Of a stretch of 64,000 nt of DNA, positions 37,991 through 51,400 are shown piece by piece. The notes under the pieces are model-generated. The model was not told the DNA's origin. It worked only from the letters and a program-made list of their open reading frames with translations, and did not search any database. Where the stretch lies: positions 32,432,501 to 32,496,500 of the forward strand of contig NC_079879.1 of assembly GCF_029227915.1 (NCBI RefSeq), given 5' to 3'. Position numbers and translations under genes: made by a program. The stretch comes from Hydractinia symbiolongicarpus. Its lineage: Eukaryota > Cnidaria > Hydrozoa > Anthoathecata > Hydractiniidae. How positions within the stretch are numbered: the stretch's first letter is position 1; each line of letters starts with the position of its first letter.

Positions 37991-40226
37991 GATTGACTAT
38001 GGGACTTAATTGAACTGATTTTAGACTTTGAGGTTATAAATGTGATAAATGAGACAATTAGATCCCCAGAAGTAACCTTCTTCTTAATTTGACAAGATTG
38101 CTCGTCTTCAGCTTTTACACTGGGCGCTGTGGTAGCGCTTTATTTAAAAATGTAGATAAATAAGTCATTTTTTACTGTGGGACCAATCCTAACCGTTAGA
38201 GCGCGCTGAAGAAATAGAGACAGTTTGGAAAACTACATTTCATTGACTTTCTAATGGTATCAGTCCCTTTGAGTTCCAACGGTTGCGTCACATATTCGTA
38301 CCAACATGTATTTAGCGATATGTTTCTGATATTACGAGGTTGCATTGCTTTTAACGGTTAAACGATTGACTGTGGGACTTAATTGAACTGATTTTGGACT
38401 TTGACCTTGTTAATGTAAAAAATCAGCCAATTCGACTCCAAGAAATAACATTCTTCTTAATATGACATGATTGCTGTAACTCAGCGATAACACTGGCCGC
38501 TGTGATAGCGCTTTATTTAAAAGTGTAGATGAATAAGTCATTTTTTACTGTGGGACAAATCCTAGCCGTTAGCGCGCGCTGACGAAATAGGATCAGTTTC
38601 AAAAGCTACATTTCATTGACTTACTAACGGTGTCAGTCCGTTTCACCTACAACGGTTGCGTCACCTATTCGTACCAACATGTACTTAGCGATATTTTTCT
38701 GATATTACTAGTTTGCATCGCTTTTAACAGTTAAACGATTGACTATGTGACTTAATTGAACTGATTTTGAACTTTGACCTTATATATGTGATAAATGAGC
38801 CAATTCGACTCCAAGAAATAACATTCTTCTTATTTTGACATGATTGCTGTAACTCAGCGATAACAATGGCCGCTGTGGTAGTGCTTTTTTTAAAAGTGTA
38901 GATAAATAAGTCAGTTTAACTGTGGGACCAATCCTAGCCGTTAGCGCGCGCTGAAGAAACAGAGAAAGTTTCGGAAACTACATTTCATTGACTTTCTAAC
39001 GGTGTCAGCCGTTTGAGTTACAACGGTTGCGTCACATACTCGTACCAACATGTATTTAGCGATACGTGTCTGATGTTACTAGGTTGCATCGCATTTAACG
39101 GTGGAACGATTGACTGTGGGACTTAATTGAACTGATTTTGGACTTTGACCTTGTTAATGTGATAAATGAGCCAATTTGACTCCAAGAAATAACATTCTTC
39201 TTAATTTGACATGATTGCTGGAACTCAGCGATAACACTGGCCGCTGCGATAGCGCTTTAATTAAAAGTGTAGATGAATAAGTCATTTTTTACTGTGGGAC
39301 CAATCCTAACCGTTAGCGGGCGCTGAAGAAATAGAGAAAGTTTCAAGAACTACATTTCATTGTTTTTCTAACAGTATCAGTTTGTTTGAGTTTCAAGGGT
39401 TGTGTCACATATTCGTACCAACGTGTATTTAGCGATATGTTTCTGATATTACGAGGTTGCATTGCTTTTAACGGTTAAACGATTGACTGTGAGACTTTAT
39501 TGAACTGATTTTGGACTTTGACATTATATATGGGATGAATGAGCCTATTGGACTCCAAGAAATATCATTCTTCTTAATTTGACATGATTGCTGTAACTCA
39601 GCGATAACACTGGCCGCTGTGATAGCGCTTTTTTTAAAAGTATAGATGAATAAGTCATTTTTTACTGCGGTACATATTCTAGCCGTTAGCGCGTGCTGAC
39701 AAAATAGAATCAGTTTCAAAAGCTACATTTCATTGACTTACTAACGGTGTCAGTCCGTTTCACTTACAACGGTTGAGTCACCTATTCGTACCAACATGTA
39801 TTTAGCATTATTTTTCTGATATTACTAGGTTGCATCGCTTTTAACAGTGAAAAGATTGACTGTGTGACTTAATTGAACTGATTTTAGACTTTGAACTTAT
39901 AAATGTGATAAATGAGACAATTGGATACCCAGAACAAACATTCTTCTTAATTTGACATGATTGCTCGAACTCAGCGATTACACTGGGCGCTGTGGTAGCG
40001 CTTTACTTAAAAATGTAGATAAATAAGTCATTTTTTACTGTGGGACCAATCCTAACCGTTAGCGCGCGCTGAAGAAAGAGAGAAAGTTTCGAAAACTACA
40101 TTTCATTGACTTTCTCACGGTGTCAGTCCGTTTGAGTTACAACGGCTGCGTCACATATTCGTACCAACTTATATTGAGCGATATTTTTCTGATATTGCTA
40201 GGTTGCATCGCTTTTAACAGTGAAAA
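37991..40226 (+). repeat. Mixed monomers, left part repeated at 45.8 kb
   Basis: Six units (starts 37991, 38364, 38737, 39108, 39481, 39854). Units 39481 and 39854 match 45809 and 46182 at an offset of 6,328 bp, with GACATTATATATGGGATG, GAGCCTATTGGACTCC and TACTGCGGTACATATTC in common. The 38737 unit is 371 bp: one T is missing in GTCAGTTTAACTG and one in GTGTCAGCCG. The CATCGCATTTAACGG variant at about 39090 links to the 40-44 kb block. Confidence 0.87.
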
Positions 40227-43200
40227 GATTGACTGTGGGACTTAATTGAACTGATTTTGGACTTTGACCTTGTTAATGTGATAAATGAGCCAATTCGACT
40301 CCAAGAAATAACATTCTTCTTATTTTGACATGATTGCTGTAACTCAGCGATAACAATGGCCTATGTGGTAGTGCTTTATTTAAAAGTGTAGATAAATAAG
40401 TCAGTTTTAACTGTGGGACCAATCCTAGCCGTTAGCGCGCGCTGAAGAAACAGAGAAAGTTTCGAAAACTACATTTCATTGACTTTCTAACGGTGTCAGC
40501 CGTTTGAGTTACAACGGTTTCGTCACATACTCGTACCAACATGTATTTAGCGATACTTGTCTGATAATACTAGGTTGCATTGCATTTAACGGTGGAACGA
40601 TTGACTATGGGACTTAATTGAACTGATTTTAGACTTTGAACTTATAAATGTGATAAATGAGACAATTGGATCCCCAGAAGTAACATTCTTCTTAATTTGA
40701 CATGATTGCTCGAGTTCAGCTTTCACACTGGGCGCTGTGGTAGCGCTTTACTAAAAATTGTAGATAAATAAGTCATTTTTTACTGTGGGACCAATCCTAA
40801 CCGTTAGCGCGCGCTGAAGAAATAGAGAAAGTTTCAAGAACTACATTTCATTGTCTTTCTAACGGTATCAGTTTGTTTGAGTTTCAAGGGTTGTGTCACA
40901 TATTCGTACCAACATGTGTTTAGCGATATTTTTCTGATATTACTAGGTTCCATCGCTTTTAACAGTGAAACAATTGACTGTGTGACTTAATTGAACTGAT
41001 TTTAGACTTTGAACTTATAAATGTAATAAATGAGACAATTGGACCCCAAGAAATAACATTCTTCTTGACATGATTGCTCGACTTCAGCTATTACACTGGG
41101 CTATGTGGTAGAGCTTTATTTAAATGTCTAGATAAATAAGTCAGTTTTAACTGTGGGACCAATCCTAGCCGTTAGCGCGCGCTAAAGAAATAGAGAAAGT
41201 TTCGAAAACTACATTTCATTGTCTTTCTAACGATATCAGTCTGTTTGAGTTACAACGGTTGCGTCACATATTCGTACCAACATGTATTTAGCGATATGTT
41301 TCTGATGTTACTAGGTTGCATCGCTTTTAACGGTGGAACGATTGACTATGGGACTTAATTGAACTGATTTTAGACTTTAAACTTATATATGTGATAAATG
41401 AGACAATTGGATGCCAAGATGTAACATTCTTCTTAATTTGACATGATTGCTCGACTTCAGCTTTTACACTGGGCGCTGTGGTAGCGCTTTACTTAAAAAT
41501 GTAGATAAATAAGTCATTTTTAACTGTGGGACCAATCCTAGCCGTTAGCGCACGCTGAAGAAATAGAGAAAGTTTCTAAAACTACATTTCATTGACTTTC
41601 TAACGATATCAGTCCGTTTAAATTCCATTGGTTGCGTCACATATTCGTACCAACATGTATTTAGCGATATGTTTCTGATGTTACTAGGTTGCATCGCTTT
41701 TAACGGTGGAACGATTGACTGTGAGACTTAATTGAACTGATTTTGGACTTTGACCTTGTTAATGTAATAAATGAGCCAATTCGACTCCAAGAAATAACAT
41801 TCTTCTTAATTTGACATGATTGCTGGAACTCAGCGATAACACTGGCCGCTGTGATAGCGCTTTAATTAAAAGTGTAGATGAATAAGTCATTTTTTACTGT
41901 GGGACCAATCCTAGCCGTTAGCGCGCGCTGAAGAAACAGAGAAAGTTTCGAAAACTACATTTCATTGACTTTCTAACGGTGTCAGCCGTTTGAGTTACAA
42001 CGGTTGCGTCACATACTCGTACCAACATGTATTTAGCGATACGTGTCTGATGTTACTAGGTTGCATCACATTTAACGGTGGAACGATTGACTATGGGACT
42101 TAATTGAACTGATTTTAGACTTTGAACTTATAAATGTGATAAATGAGACAATTGGATCCCCAGGCGTAACATTCCTCTTAATTTGACATGATTGCTCGAC
42201 TTCAGCTATCACACTGGGCGCTGTGGTAGCGCTTTACTTAAAATTGTAGATAAATAAGTCATTTTTTACTGTGGGACCAATCCTAACCGTTAGCGCGCGC
42301 TGAAGAAATAGAGAAAGTTTAAAGAACTACATTTCATTGTCTTTCTAACGGTATCAGTTTGTTTGTGTTTCAAGGGTTGTGTCACATATTCGTACCAACA
42401 TGTGTTTAGCGATATTTTTCTGATATTACTAGATTCCATCGCTTTTAACAGTGAAACATTTGACTGTGTGTCTTAATTGAACTGATTTTAGACTTTGAAC
42501 TTATAAATGTAATAAATGAGACAATTGGACCCCAAGAAATAACATTCTTCTTAATTTGACATGATTGCTCGACTTCAGCTATTACACTGGGCTATGTGGT
42601 AGTGCTTTATTTAAATGTCTAGATAAATAAGTCAGTTTTAACTGTGGGACCAATCCTAGCCGTTAGCGCGCGCTAAAGAAATAGAGAAAGTTTCGAAAAC
42701 TACATTTCATTGACTTTCTAACGATATCAGTCTGTTTGAGTTACAACGGTTGCGTCACATATTCGTACCAACATGTATTTAGCGATATGTTTCTGATGTT
42801 ACTAGGTTGCATCGCTTTTAACGGTGGAACGATTGACTATGGGACTTAATTGAACTGATTTTAGACTTTGAACTTATATATGTGATAAATGAGACAATTG
42901 GATGCCAAGATGTAACATTCTTCTTAATTTGACATGATTGCTCGACTTCAGCTTTTACACTGGGCGCTGTGGTAGCGCTTTACTTGAAAATGTAGATAAA
43001 TAAGTCATTTTTAACTGTGGGACCAATCCTAGCCGTTAGCGCACGCTGAAAAAATAGAGAAAGTTTCTAAAACTACATTTCATTGACTTTCTAACGATAT
43101 CAGTCCGTTTGAGTTCCAACGGTTGCGTCACATATTCGTACCAACATGTATTTAGCGATATGTTTCTGATGTTACTAGGTTGCATCGCTTTTAACGGTGG

Positions 43201-44694
43201 AACGATTGACTGTGAGACTTAATTGAACTGATTTTGGACTTTGACCTTGTTAATGTAATAAATGAGCCAATTCGACTCCAAGAAATAACATTCTTCTTAA
43301 TTTGACATGATTGCTGGAACTCAGCGATAACACTGGCCGCTGTGATAGCGCTTTAATTAAAAGTGTAGATGAATAAGTCATTTTTTACTGTGGGACCAAT
43401 CCTAGCCGTTAGCGCGCGCTGAAGAAACAGAGAAAGTTTCGAAAACTACATTTCATTGACTTTCTAACGGTGTCAGCCGTTTGAGTTACAACGGTTGCGT
43501 CACATACTCGTACCAACATGTATTTAGCGATACGTGTCTGATGTTACTAGGTTGCATCACATTTAACGGTGAAATGATTGACTATGGGACTCAATTGAAC
43601 TGATTTTAGACTTTGAACTTATAAATGTGATAAATGAGACAATTGGATCCCCAGAAGTAACATTCCTCTTAATTTGACATGATTGCTCGACTTCAGCTTT
43701 CACACTGGGCGCTGTGGTAGCGTTTTACTTAAAATTGTAGATAAATAAATCATTTTTTACTGTGGGACCAATCCTAACCGTTAGCGCGCCCTGAAGAAAT
43801 AGAGAAAGTTTCAAGAACTACATTTCATTGTCTTTCTAACGGTATCAGTTTGTTTGAGTTTCAAGGGTTGTGTCACATATTCGTACCAACATGTGTTTAG
43901 CGATATTTTTCTGATATTACTAGATTCCATCGCTTTTAACAGTGAAACAATTGACTGTGTGTCTTAATTGAACTGATTTTAGACTTTGAACTTATAAATG
44001 TAATAAATGAGACAATTGGACCCCAAGAAATAACATTCTTCTTAATTTGACATGATTGCTCGACTTCAGCTATTACACTGGGCTATGTGGTAGTGCTTTA
44101 TTTAAATGTCTAGATAAATAAGTCAGTTTTAACTGTGGGACCAATCCTAGCCGTTAGCGCGCTCTAAAGAAATAGAGAAAGTTTCGAAAATTACATTTCA
44201 TTGACTTTCTAACGATATCAGTCTGTTTGAGTTACAACGGTTGCGTCACATATTCGTACCAACATGTATTTAGCGATATGTTTCTGATGTTACTAGGTTG
44301 CATCGCTTTTAACGGTGGAACGATTGACTATGGGACTTAATTGAACTGATTTTAGACTTTGAACTTATATATGTGATAAATGAGACAATTGGATGCCAAG
44401 ATGTAACATTCTTCTTAATTTGACATGATTGCTCGACTTCAGCTTTTACACTGGGCGCTGTGGTAGCGCTTTACTTAAAAATGTAGATAAATAAGTCATT
44501 TTTAACTGTGGGACCAATCCTAGCCGTTAGCGCACGCTGAAGAAATAGAGAAAGTTTCTAAAACTACATTTCATTGACTTTCTAACGATATCAGTCCGTT
44601 TGAGTTCCAACGGTTGCGTCACATATTCGTACCAACATGTATTTAGCGATATGTTTCCGATGTTACTAGGTTGCATCGCTTTTAACGGTGGAAC
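40227..44694 (+). repeat. Higher-order repeat: 4-mer of 1,491 bp, three copies
   Basis: Starts 40599, 40972, 41340, 41713 recur at 42085, 42458, 42831, 43204 and at 43576, 43949, 44322, 44695. Copies 2 and 3 are exactly 1,491 bp apart; copy 1 is 1,486 bp because five bases are lost at about 41066 (ATTCTTCTTGACATG). Markers are GTAATAAATGAGACAATTGG, GGGCTATGTGGTAG with TTTAAATGTCTAGAT, CTTATATATGTG with GATGCCAAGATG, and GTGTCAGCCGTTTGAG with CATACTCG. One unit in each copy is regularly 372 bp. Confidence 0.92.
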
Positions 44695-47600
44695 GATTGA
44701 CTGTGGGACTTAATTGAACTGATTTTGGACTTTGACCTTGTTAATGTGATAAATGAGCCAATTCGACTCCAAGAAATAACATTCTTCTTAATTTGACATG
44801 ATTGCTGGAACTCAGCGATAACACTGGCCGCTGTGATAGCGCTTTAATTAAAAGTGTAGATGAATAAGTCATTTTTTACTGTGGGACAAATCCTAGCCGT
44901 TAGCGCCCTGACGAAACAGGATCAGTTTCAAAAGCTACATTTCATTGACTTACTAACGGTGTCAGTCCGTTTCACCTACAACGGTTGCGTCACCTATATG
45001 TACAACATGTATTTAGCGATATGTTTCTGATATTACGAGGTTACATTGCTTTTAACGGTTAAACGATTGACTGTGGGACTTAATTGAACTGATTTTGGAC
45101 TTTGACCTTGTTAATGTAATAAATCAGCCAATTCGACTCCAAGAAAAAACATTCTTCTTAATATGACATGATTACTGTAACTCAGCAATAACACTGGGCG
45201 CTGTGATAGCGCTTTATTTAAAACTGTAGATAAATAAGTCATTTTTTAATGTGGGACCAATCCTAGCCGTTAGCTGGCGCTGAAGAAATAGAGACAGTTT
45301 CAAAGACTATGTTTCTTTGACTTTCTAACAGTATCAGTCCGTTTGAGTTACAAGGTTTCTTCACATATTCGTACCAAAATGGATGTAGCAATATGTTTCT
45401 GATATTGCTAGGTTGCATCGCTTTTATCAGTGAAAAGATTGACTGTGGGACTTAATTGAACTGATTTGGACTTTGACCTTGTTAATGTGATAAATGAGCC
45501 AATTCGACTCCAAGAAATAACATTCTTCTTAATTTGACATGATTGCTGGAACTCAGCGATAACACTGGCCGCTGTGATAGCGCTGTAATTAAAAGTATAG
45601 ATGAATAAGTCATTTTTTACTGTGGGACCAATCCTAACCGTTAGCGCGGGGTGAAGAAATAGAGAAAGTTTCAAGAACTACATTTCATTGTCTTTCTAAC
45701 GGTATCAGTTTGTTTGAGTTTCAAGGGTTGTGTCACATATTCGTACCAACATGTATTTAGCGATATGTTTCTGATATTACGAGGTTGCATTGCTTTTAAC
45801 GGTTAAACGATTGACTGTGGGACTTAATTGAACTGATTTTGGACTTTGACATTATATATGGGATGAATGAGCCTATTGGACTCCAAGAAATATCATTCTT
45901 CTTAATTTGACATGATTGCTGTAACTCAGCGATAACACTGGCCGCTGTGATAGCGCTTTTTTTAAAAGTGTAGATGAATAAGTCATTTTTTACTGCGGTA
46001 CATATTCTAGCCGTTAGCGCGCGCTGACGAAATAGAATCAGTTTCAAAAGCTACATTTCATTGACTTACTAACAGTGTCAGTCCGTTTCACTTACAACGG
46101 CTGAGTCACCTATTCGTACCAACATGTATTTAGCGATATTTTTCTGATATTACTAGGTTGCATCGCTTTTAACAGTGAAAAGATTGACTGTGTGACTTAA
46201 TTGAACTGATTTTAGACTTTGAACTTTTAAATGTGATAAATGAGACAATTGCATCCCCAGAACAAACATTCTTCTTAATTTGACATGATTGCTCGAACTC
46301 AGCGATTACACTGGGCGCTATGGTAGCGCTTTACTTAAAAATGTAGATAAATAAGTCATTTTTTACTGTGGGACCAATCCTAACCGTTAGCGCGCGCTGA
46401 AGAAACAGAGAAAGTTTCGAAAACTACATTTCATTGACTTTCTAACGGTGTCAGTCCGTTTGAGTTACAACGGCTGCGTCACATATTCGTACCAACTTAT
46501 ATTGAGCGATATTTTTCTGATATTGCTAGGTTGCATCGCTTTTAACAGTGAAACAATTGACTGTGTGACTTAATTGAACTGATTTTAGACTTTGAACTTA
46601 TAAATGTAATAAATGAGACAATTGGACCCCAAGAAATAACATTCTTCTAAATTTGACATGATTGCTCGACTTCAGCTATTACACTGGGCTATGTGGTAGT
46701 GCTTTATTTAAATGTCTAGATAAATAAGTCAGTTTAAACTGTGGGACCAATCCTAGCCGTTAGCGCGCGCTAAAGAAATAGAGAAAGTTTCGAAAACTAC
46801 ATTTCATTGACTTTCTAACGGTGTCAGCCGTTTGAGTTGCAACGGTTGCGTCACATACTCGTACCAACATGTATTTAGCGATACGTGTCTGATGTTACTA
46901 GGTTGCATCGCATTTAACGGTGAAACGATTGACTATGGGACTTAATTGAACTGATTTTAGACTTTGAACTTATAAATGTGATAAATGAGACAATTGGACT
47001 CCAAGAAATATCATTCTTCTTAATTTGACATGATTGCTGTAACTCAGCGATAACACTGGCCGCTGTGGTAGCGCTTTACTTAAAAATGTAGATAAATAAG
47101 TCATTTTTTACTGTGGGACCAATCCTAACCGTTAGCGCGCGCTGAAGAAACAGAGAAAGTTTCGAAAACTAAATTTCATTGACTTTCTAACGGTGTCAGT
47201 CCGTTTGAGTTACAACGGCTGTGTCACATATTCGTACCAACTTATATTGAGCGATATTTTTCTGATATTGATAGGTTGCATCGCTTTTAACAGTGAAAAG
47301 ATTGACTGTGGGACTTAATTGAACTGATTTTGGACTTTGACCTTGTTAATGGGATGAATGAGCCTATTGGACTCCAAGAAATATCATTCTTCTTAATTTG
47401 ACATGATTGCTGTAACTCAGCGATAACACTGGCCGCTGTGATAGCGCTTTTTTTAAAAGTGTAGATGAATAAGTCATTTTTTACTGCGGTACATATTCTA
47501 GCCGTTAGCGCGCGCTGACGAAATAGAAGCAGTTTTAAAAGCTACATTTCATTGACTTACTAACGGTGTCAGTCCGTTTCACTTACAACGGCTGAGTCAC

Positions 47601-48418
47601 CTATTCGTACCAACATGTATTTAGCGATATTTTTCTGATATTACTAGGTTGCATCGCTTTTAACAGTGAAAAGATTGACTGTGTGACTTAATTGAACTGA
47701 TTTTAGACTTTGAACTTATAAATGTGATAAATGAGACAATTGGATCCCCAGAACAAACATTCTTCTTAATTTGAAATGATTGCTCGAACTCAGCGATTAC
47801 ACTGGGCGCTGTGGTAGCGCTTTACTTAAAAATGTAGATAAATAAGTCAGTTTTAACTGTGGGACCAATCCTAACCGTTAGCGCGCGCTGAAGAAATAGA
47901 GAAAGTTTCAAGAACTAAATTTCATTATCTTTCTAACGGTATCTGTTTGTTTGAGTTTCAAGGGTTGTGTCACATATTCGTACCAACATGTGTTTAGCGA
48001 TATCTTTCTGATATTACTAGGTTCCATCGCTTTTAACAGTGAAACAATTGACTGTGTGACTTATTTGAACTGATTTTAGACTTTGAACTTATAAATGTAA
48101 TAAATGAGACAATTGGACCCCAAGAAATAACATTCTTCTTAATTTGACATGATTGCTCGACTTCAGCTATTACACTGGGCTATGTGGTAGTGCTTTATCT
48201 AAATGTCTAGATAAATAAATCAGTTTTAACTGTGGGACCAATCCTAGCCGTTAGCGCGCGCTAAAGAAATAGAGAAAGTTTTGAAAACTACATTTCATTG
48301 ACTTTCTAACGATATCAGTCCGTTTGAGTTACAACGGTTGCGTCACATATTCGTACCAACATGTATTTAGCGATATGTTTGTGATGTTACTAGGTTGCAT
48401 CGCTTTTAACGGTGGAAC
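44695..48418 (+). repeat. Mixed monomers with duplicated and hybrid units
   Basis: Ten units (starts 44695, 45065, 45437, 45809, 46182, 46555, 46927, 47300, 47673, 48046). The 44695 unit is 370 bp, with GCGCCCTGACG and TGTACAACATG. Units 45809 and 46182 copy 39481 and 39854, and the GGGATGAATGAGCCTATTGG variant returns a third time at about 47350. The 46555 unit starts as a member of the 1,491 bp 4-mer (ATTTAAATGTCTAG) and then changes to the GTGTCAGCCG type, so it is another hybrid. Confidence 0.85.
45065..45436 (+). repeat. Highly divergent monomer F, copy 1
   Basis: The most diverged unit noticed. It has GTCATTTTTTAATGTGG, TTAGCTGGCGCTG, TTCAAAGACTATGTTTC, TTACAAGGTTTCTTCAC and CCAAAATGGATGTAGC. 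The AGCGCGCGCT palindrome, the TAACGG in CTAACGGTATC and the CAACGG core are all broken. Its only close relative in the window is at 56982-57353. Confidence 0.88.
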
Positions 48419-51400
48419 GATTGACTGTGGGACTTAATTGAACTGATTTTGGACTTTGACCTTGTTAATGTGATAAATGAGCCAATTCGACTCCAAGAAA
48501 TAACATTCTTCTTAATTTGACATGATTGCTGGAACTTAGCGATAACACTGGCCGCTGTGATAGCGCTTTAATTAAAAGTGTAGAGAAATAAGTCATTTTT
48601 TACTGTGGGACAAATCCTAGCCGTTAGCGCGCTGACGAAACAGGATCAGTTTCAAAAGCTACATTTCATTGACTTACTAACAGTCTCAGTCCGTTTCACC
48701 TACAACGGTTGCGTCACCTATATGTACAACATGTATTTAGCGATATGTTTCTGATATTACGAGGTTGCATTGCTTTTAACGGTTAAACGATTGACCGTGG
48801 GATTTAATTGAACTGATTTTGGACTTTGACCTTGTTAATGTAATAAATCAGCCAATTCGACTCCAAGAAATAACATTCTTCTTAATATGACATGATTACT
48901 GTAACTCAGCGATAACACTGGCCGCTGTGATAGCGCTTTATTTAAAAGTGTAGATGAATAAATTATTTTTACTGTGGGACAAATCCTAGCCGTTAGCGCG
49001 CGCTGACGAAATAGGATCAGTTTCAAAAGCTACATTTCATTGACTTACTAACGGTGTCAGTTCGTTTCACTTACAACGGTTGCGTCACCTATTCGTACCA
49101 ACATGTACTTAGCGATATTTCTGATGTTACTAGTTTGCATCGCTTTTAACAGTTAAACGATTGACTGTGTGACTTAATTGAACTGATTTTAGATTTCAAA
49201 CTTATAAATGTGATAAATGAGACAATTGGATCCCAAGAAATAACATTCTTCTTAATTTGACATGATTGCACGACTTCAGCTATTACACTGGGCTCTGTGG
49301 TAGTGCTTTATTTAAAAGTGTCAATAAATAAGTCAGTTTTAACTGTGGGACCAATCATAGCCGTTAGCGCGCGCTGAAGAAATAGAGAAAGTTTCGAAAA
49401 CTACATTTCATTGACTTTCTAACGGTATCAATCCGTTTGAGTTACAACGGTTGCGTCACATATTCGTACCAACATGTATTTAGCGATATGTTTCTGATGT
49501 TACTAGGTTGCATCGCTTTTAACGGTGGAACGATTGACTATGGGACTTAATTGAACTGATTTTAGACTTTGAACTTATAAATGTGATAAATGAGAGAATT
49601 GGATGCCCAGAAGTAACATTCTTCTTAATTTGACATAATTGCTCGACTTCAGCTTTTACACTGGGCGCTGTGGTAGCGCTTTACTTAAAAATGTAGATAA
49701 ATAAGTCATTTTTTACTGTGGGACCAATCCTAACCGTTAGCGCGCGCTGAAGAAATAGGGAAAGTTTCAAGAACTACATTTCATTGTCTTTCTAACAGTA
49801 TCAGTTTGTTTGAGCTTCAAGTGTGGTGTCACATATTCGTACCAACATGTATTTAGCGATATGTTTCTGATGTTACTATGTTCCATCGCTTTTAACAGTG
49901 AAACGATTGACTGTGTGACTTAATTGAACTTATTTTTGACTTTGAACTTATAAATGTGATAAATGAGCCTATTGGACTCCAAGAAATAACATTCTTCTTA
50001 ATTTTATATGATCGCTCGACTTCAGCTTTTACACTGGGCTCTGTGGTAGTGCTTTATTTAAAAGTGTAGATAAGTAAGTCAGTTTTAACTGTGGGACCAA
50101 TCCTAGCCGTTTGCGCGCGCTGCAGAAATAGAGAAAGTTTCGAAAACTACATTTCATTGACTTTCCAACGGCATCAGTCCGTTTGAGTTACCATGGTTGC
50201 GTCACATATTCGTACCAACATGTATTTAGCGATATGTTTCTGATGTTACTAGGTTGCATCGCTTTTAACAGTGAAAAGATTGACTGTGGGACTTAGTTGA
50301 ACTGATTTTGGACTTTGACCTTATATATGTGATAAATGAGCCTATTGGACTCCAAGAAATAACATTCTTCTTAATTTGACATGATTGCTGGAACTCAGCG
50401 ATTACACTGGCCGCTGTGATAGCGCTTTATTTAAAACTGTAGATAAATAAGTTATTTTTTACTGTGGGACCAATTCTAGCCGTTAGCCCGCGCTGAAGAA
50501 ATAGAGACAGTTTGGAAAACTACATTTCATTGACTTTCTAACGGTATCAGTCCGTTTGAGTTACAACGGTTGCGTCACATATTCGTACCAACATGTATTT
50601 AGCGATATGTTTCTGATATTACTAGGTTGCATTGCTTTTAACGGTGAAACGATTGACTGTGGGACTTAATTGAAGTGATTTTGGACTTTGACCTTATAAA
50701 TGTAATAAATGAGACAATTGGACCCCAAGAAATAACATTCTTCTTAATTTGACATGATTGCTCGACTTCAGCTATTACACTGGGCTATGTGGTAGTGCTT
50801 TATTTAAATGTCTAGATAAATAAATCAGTTTTAACTGTGGGACCAATCCTAGCCGTTAGCGCGCGCTAAAGAAATAGAGAAAGTTTTGAAAACTACATTT
50901 CATTGACTTTCTAACGATATCAGTCCGTTTGAGTTACAACGGTTGCGTCACATATTCGTACCAACATGTATTTAGCGATATGTTTGTGATGTTACTAGGT
51001 TGCATCGCTTTTAACGGTGGAACGATTGACTGTGGGACTTAATTGAACTGATTTTGGACTTTGACCTTGTTAATGTAATAAATCAGCCAATTTGACTCCA
51101 AGAAATAACATTCTTCTTAATATGACATGATTACTGTAACTCAGCGATAACACTGGCCGCTGTGATAGCGCTTTATTTAAAAGTGTAGATGAATAAGTCA
51201 TTTTTACTGTGGGACAAATCCTAGCCGTTAGCGCGCGCTGACGAAATAGGATCAGTTTCAAAAGCTACATTTCATTGACTTACTAACGGTGTCAGTTCGT
51301 TTCACTTACAACGGTTGCGTCACCTATTCGTACCAACATGTACTTAGCGATATTTCTGATGTTACTAGTTTGCATCGCTTTTAACAGTTAAACGATTGAC

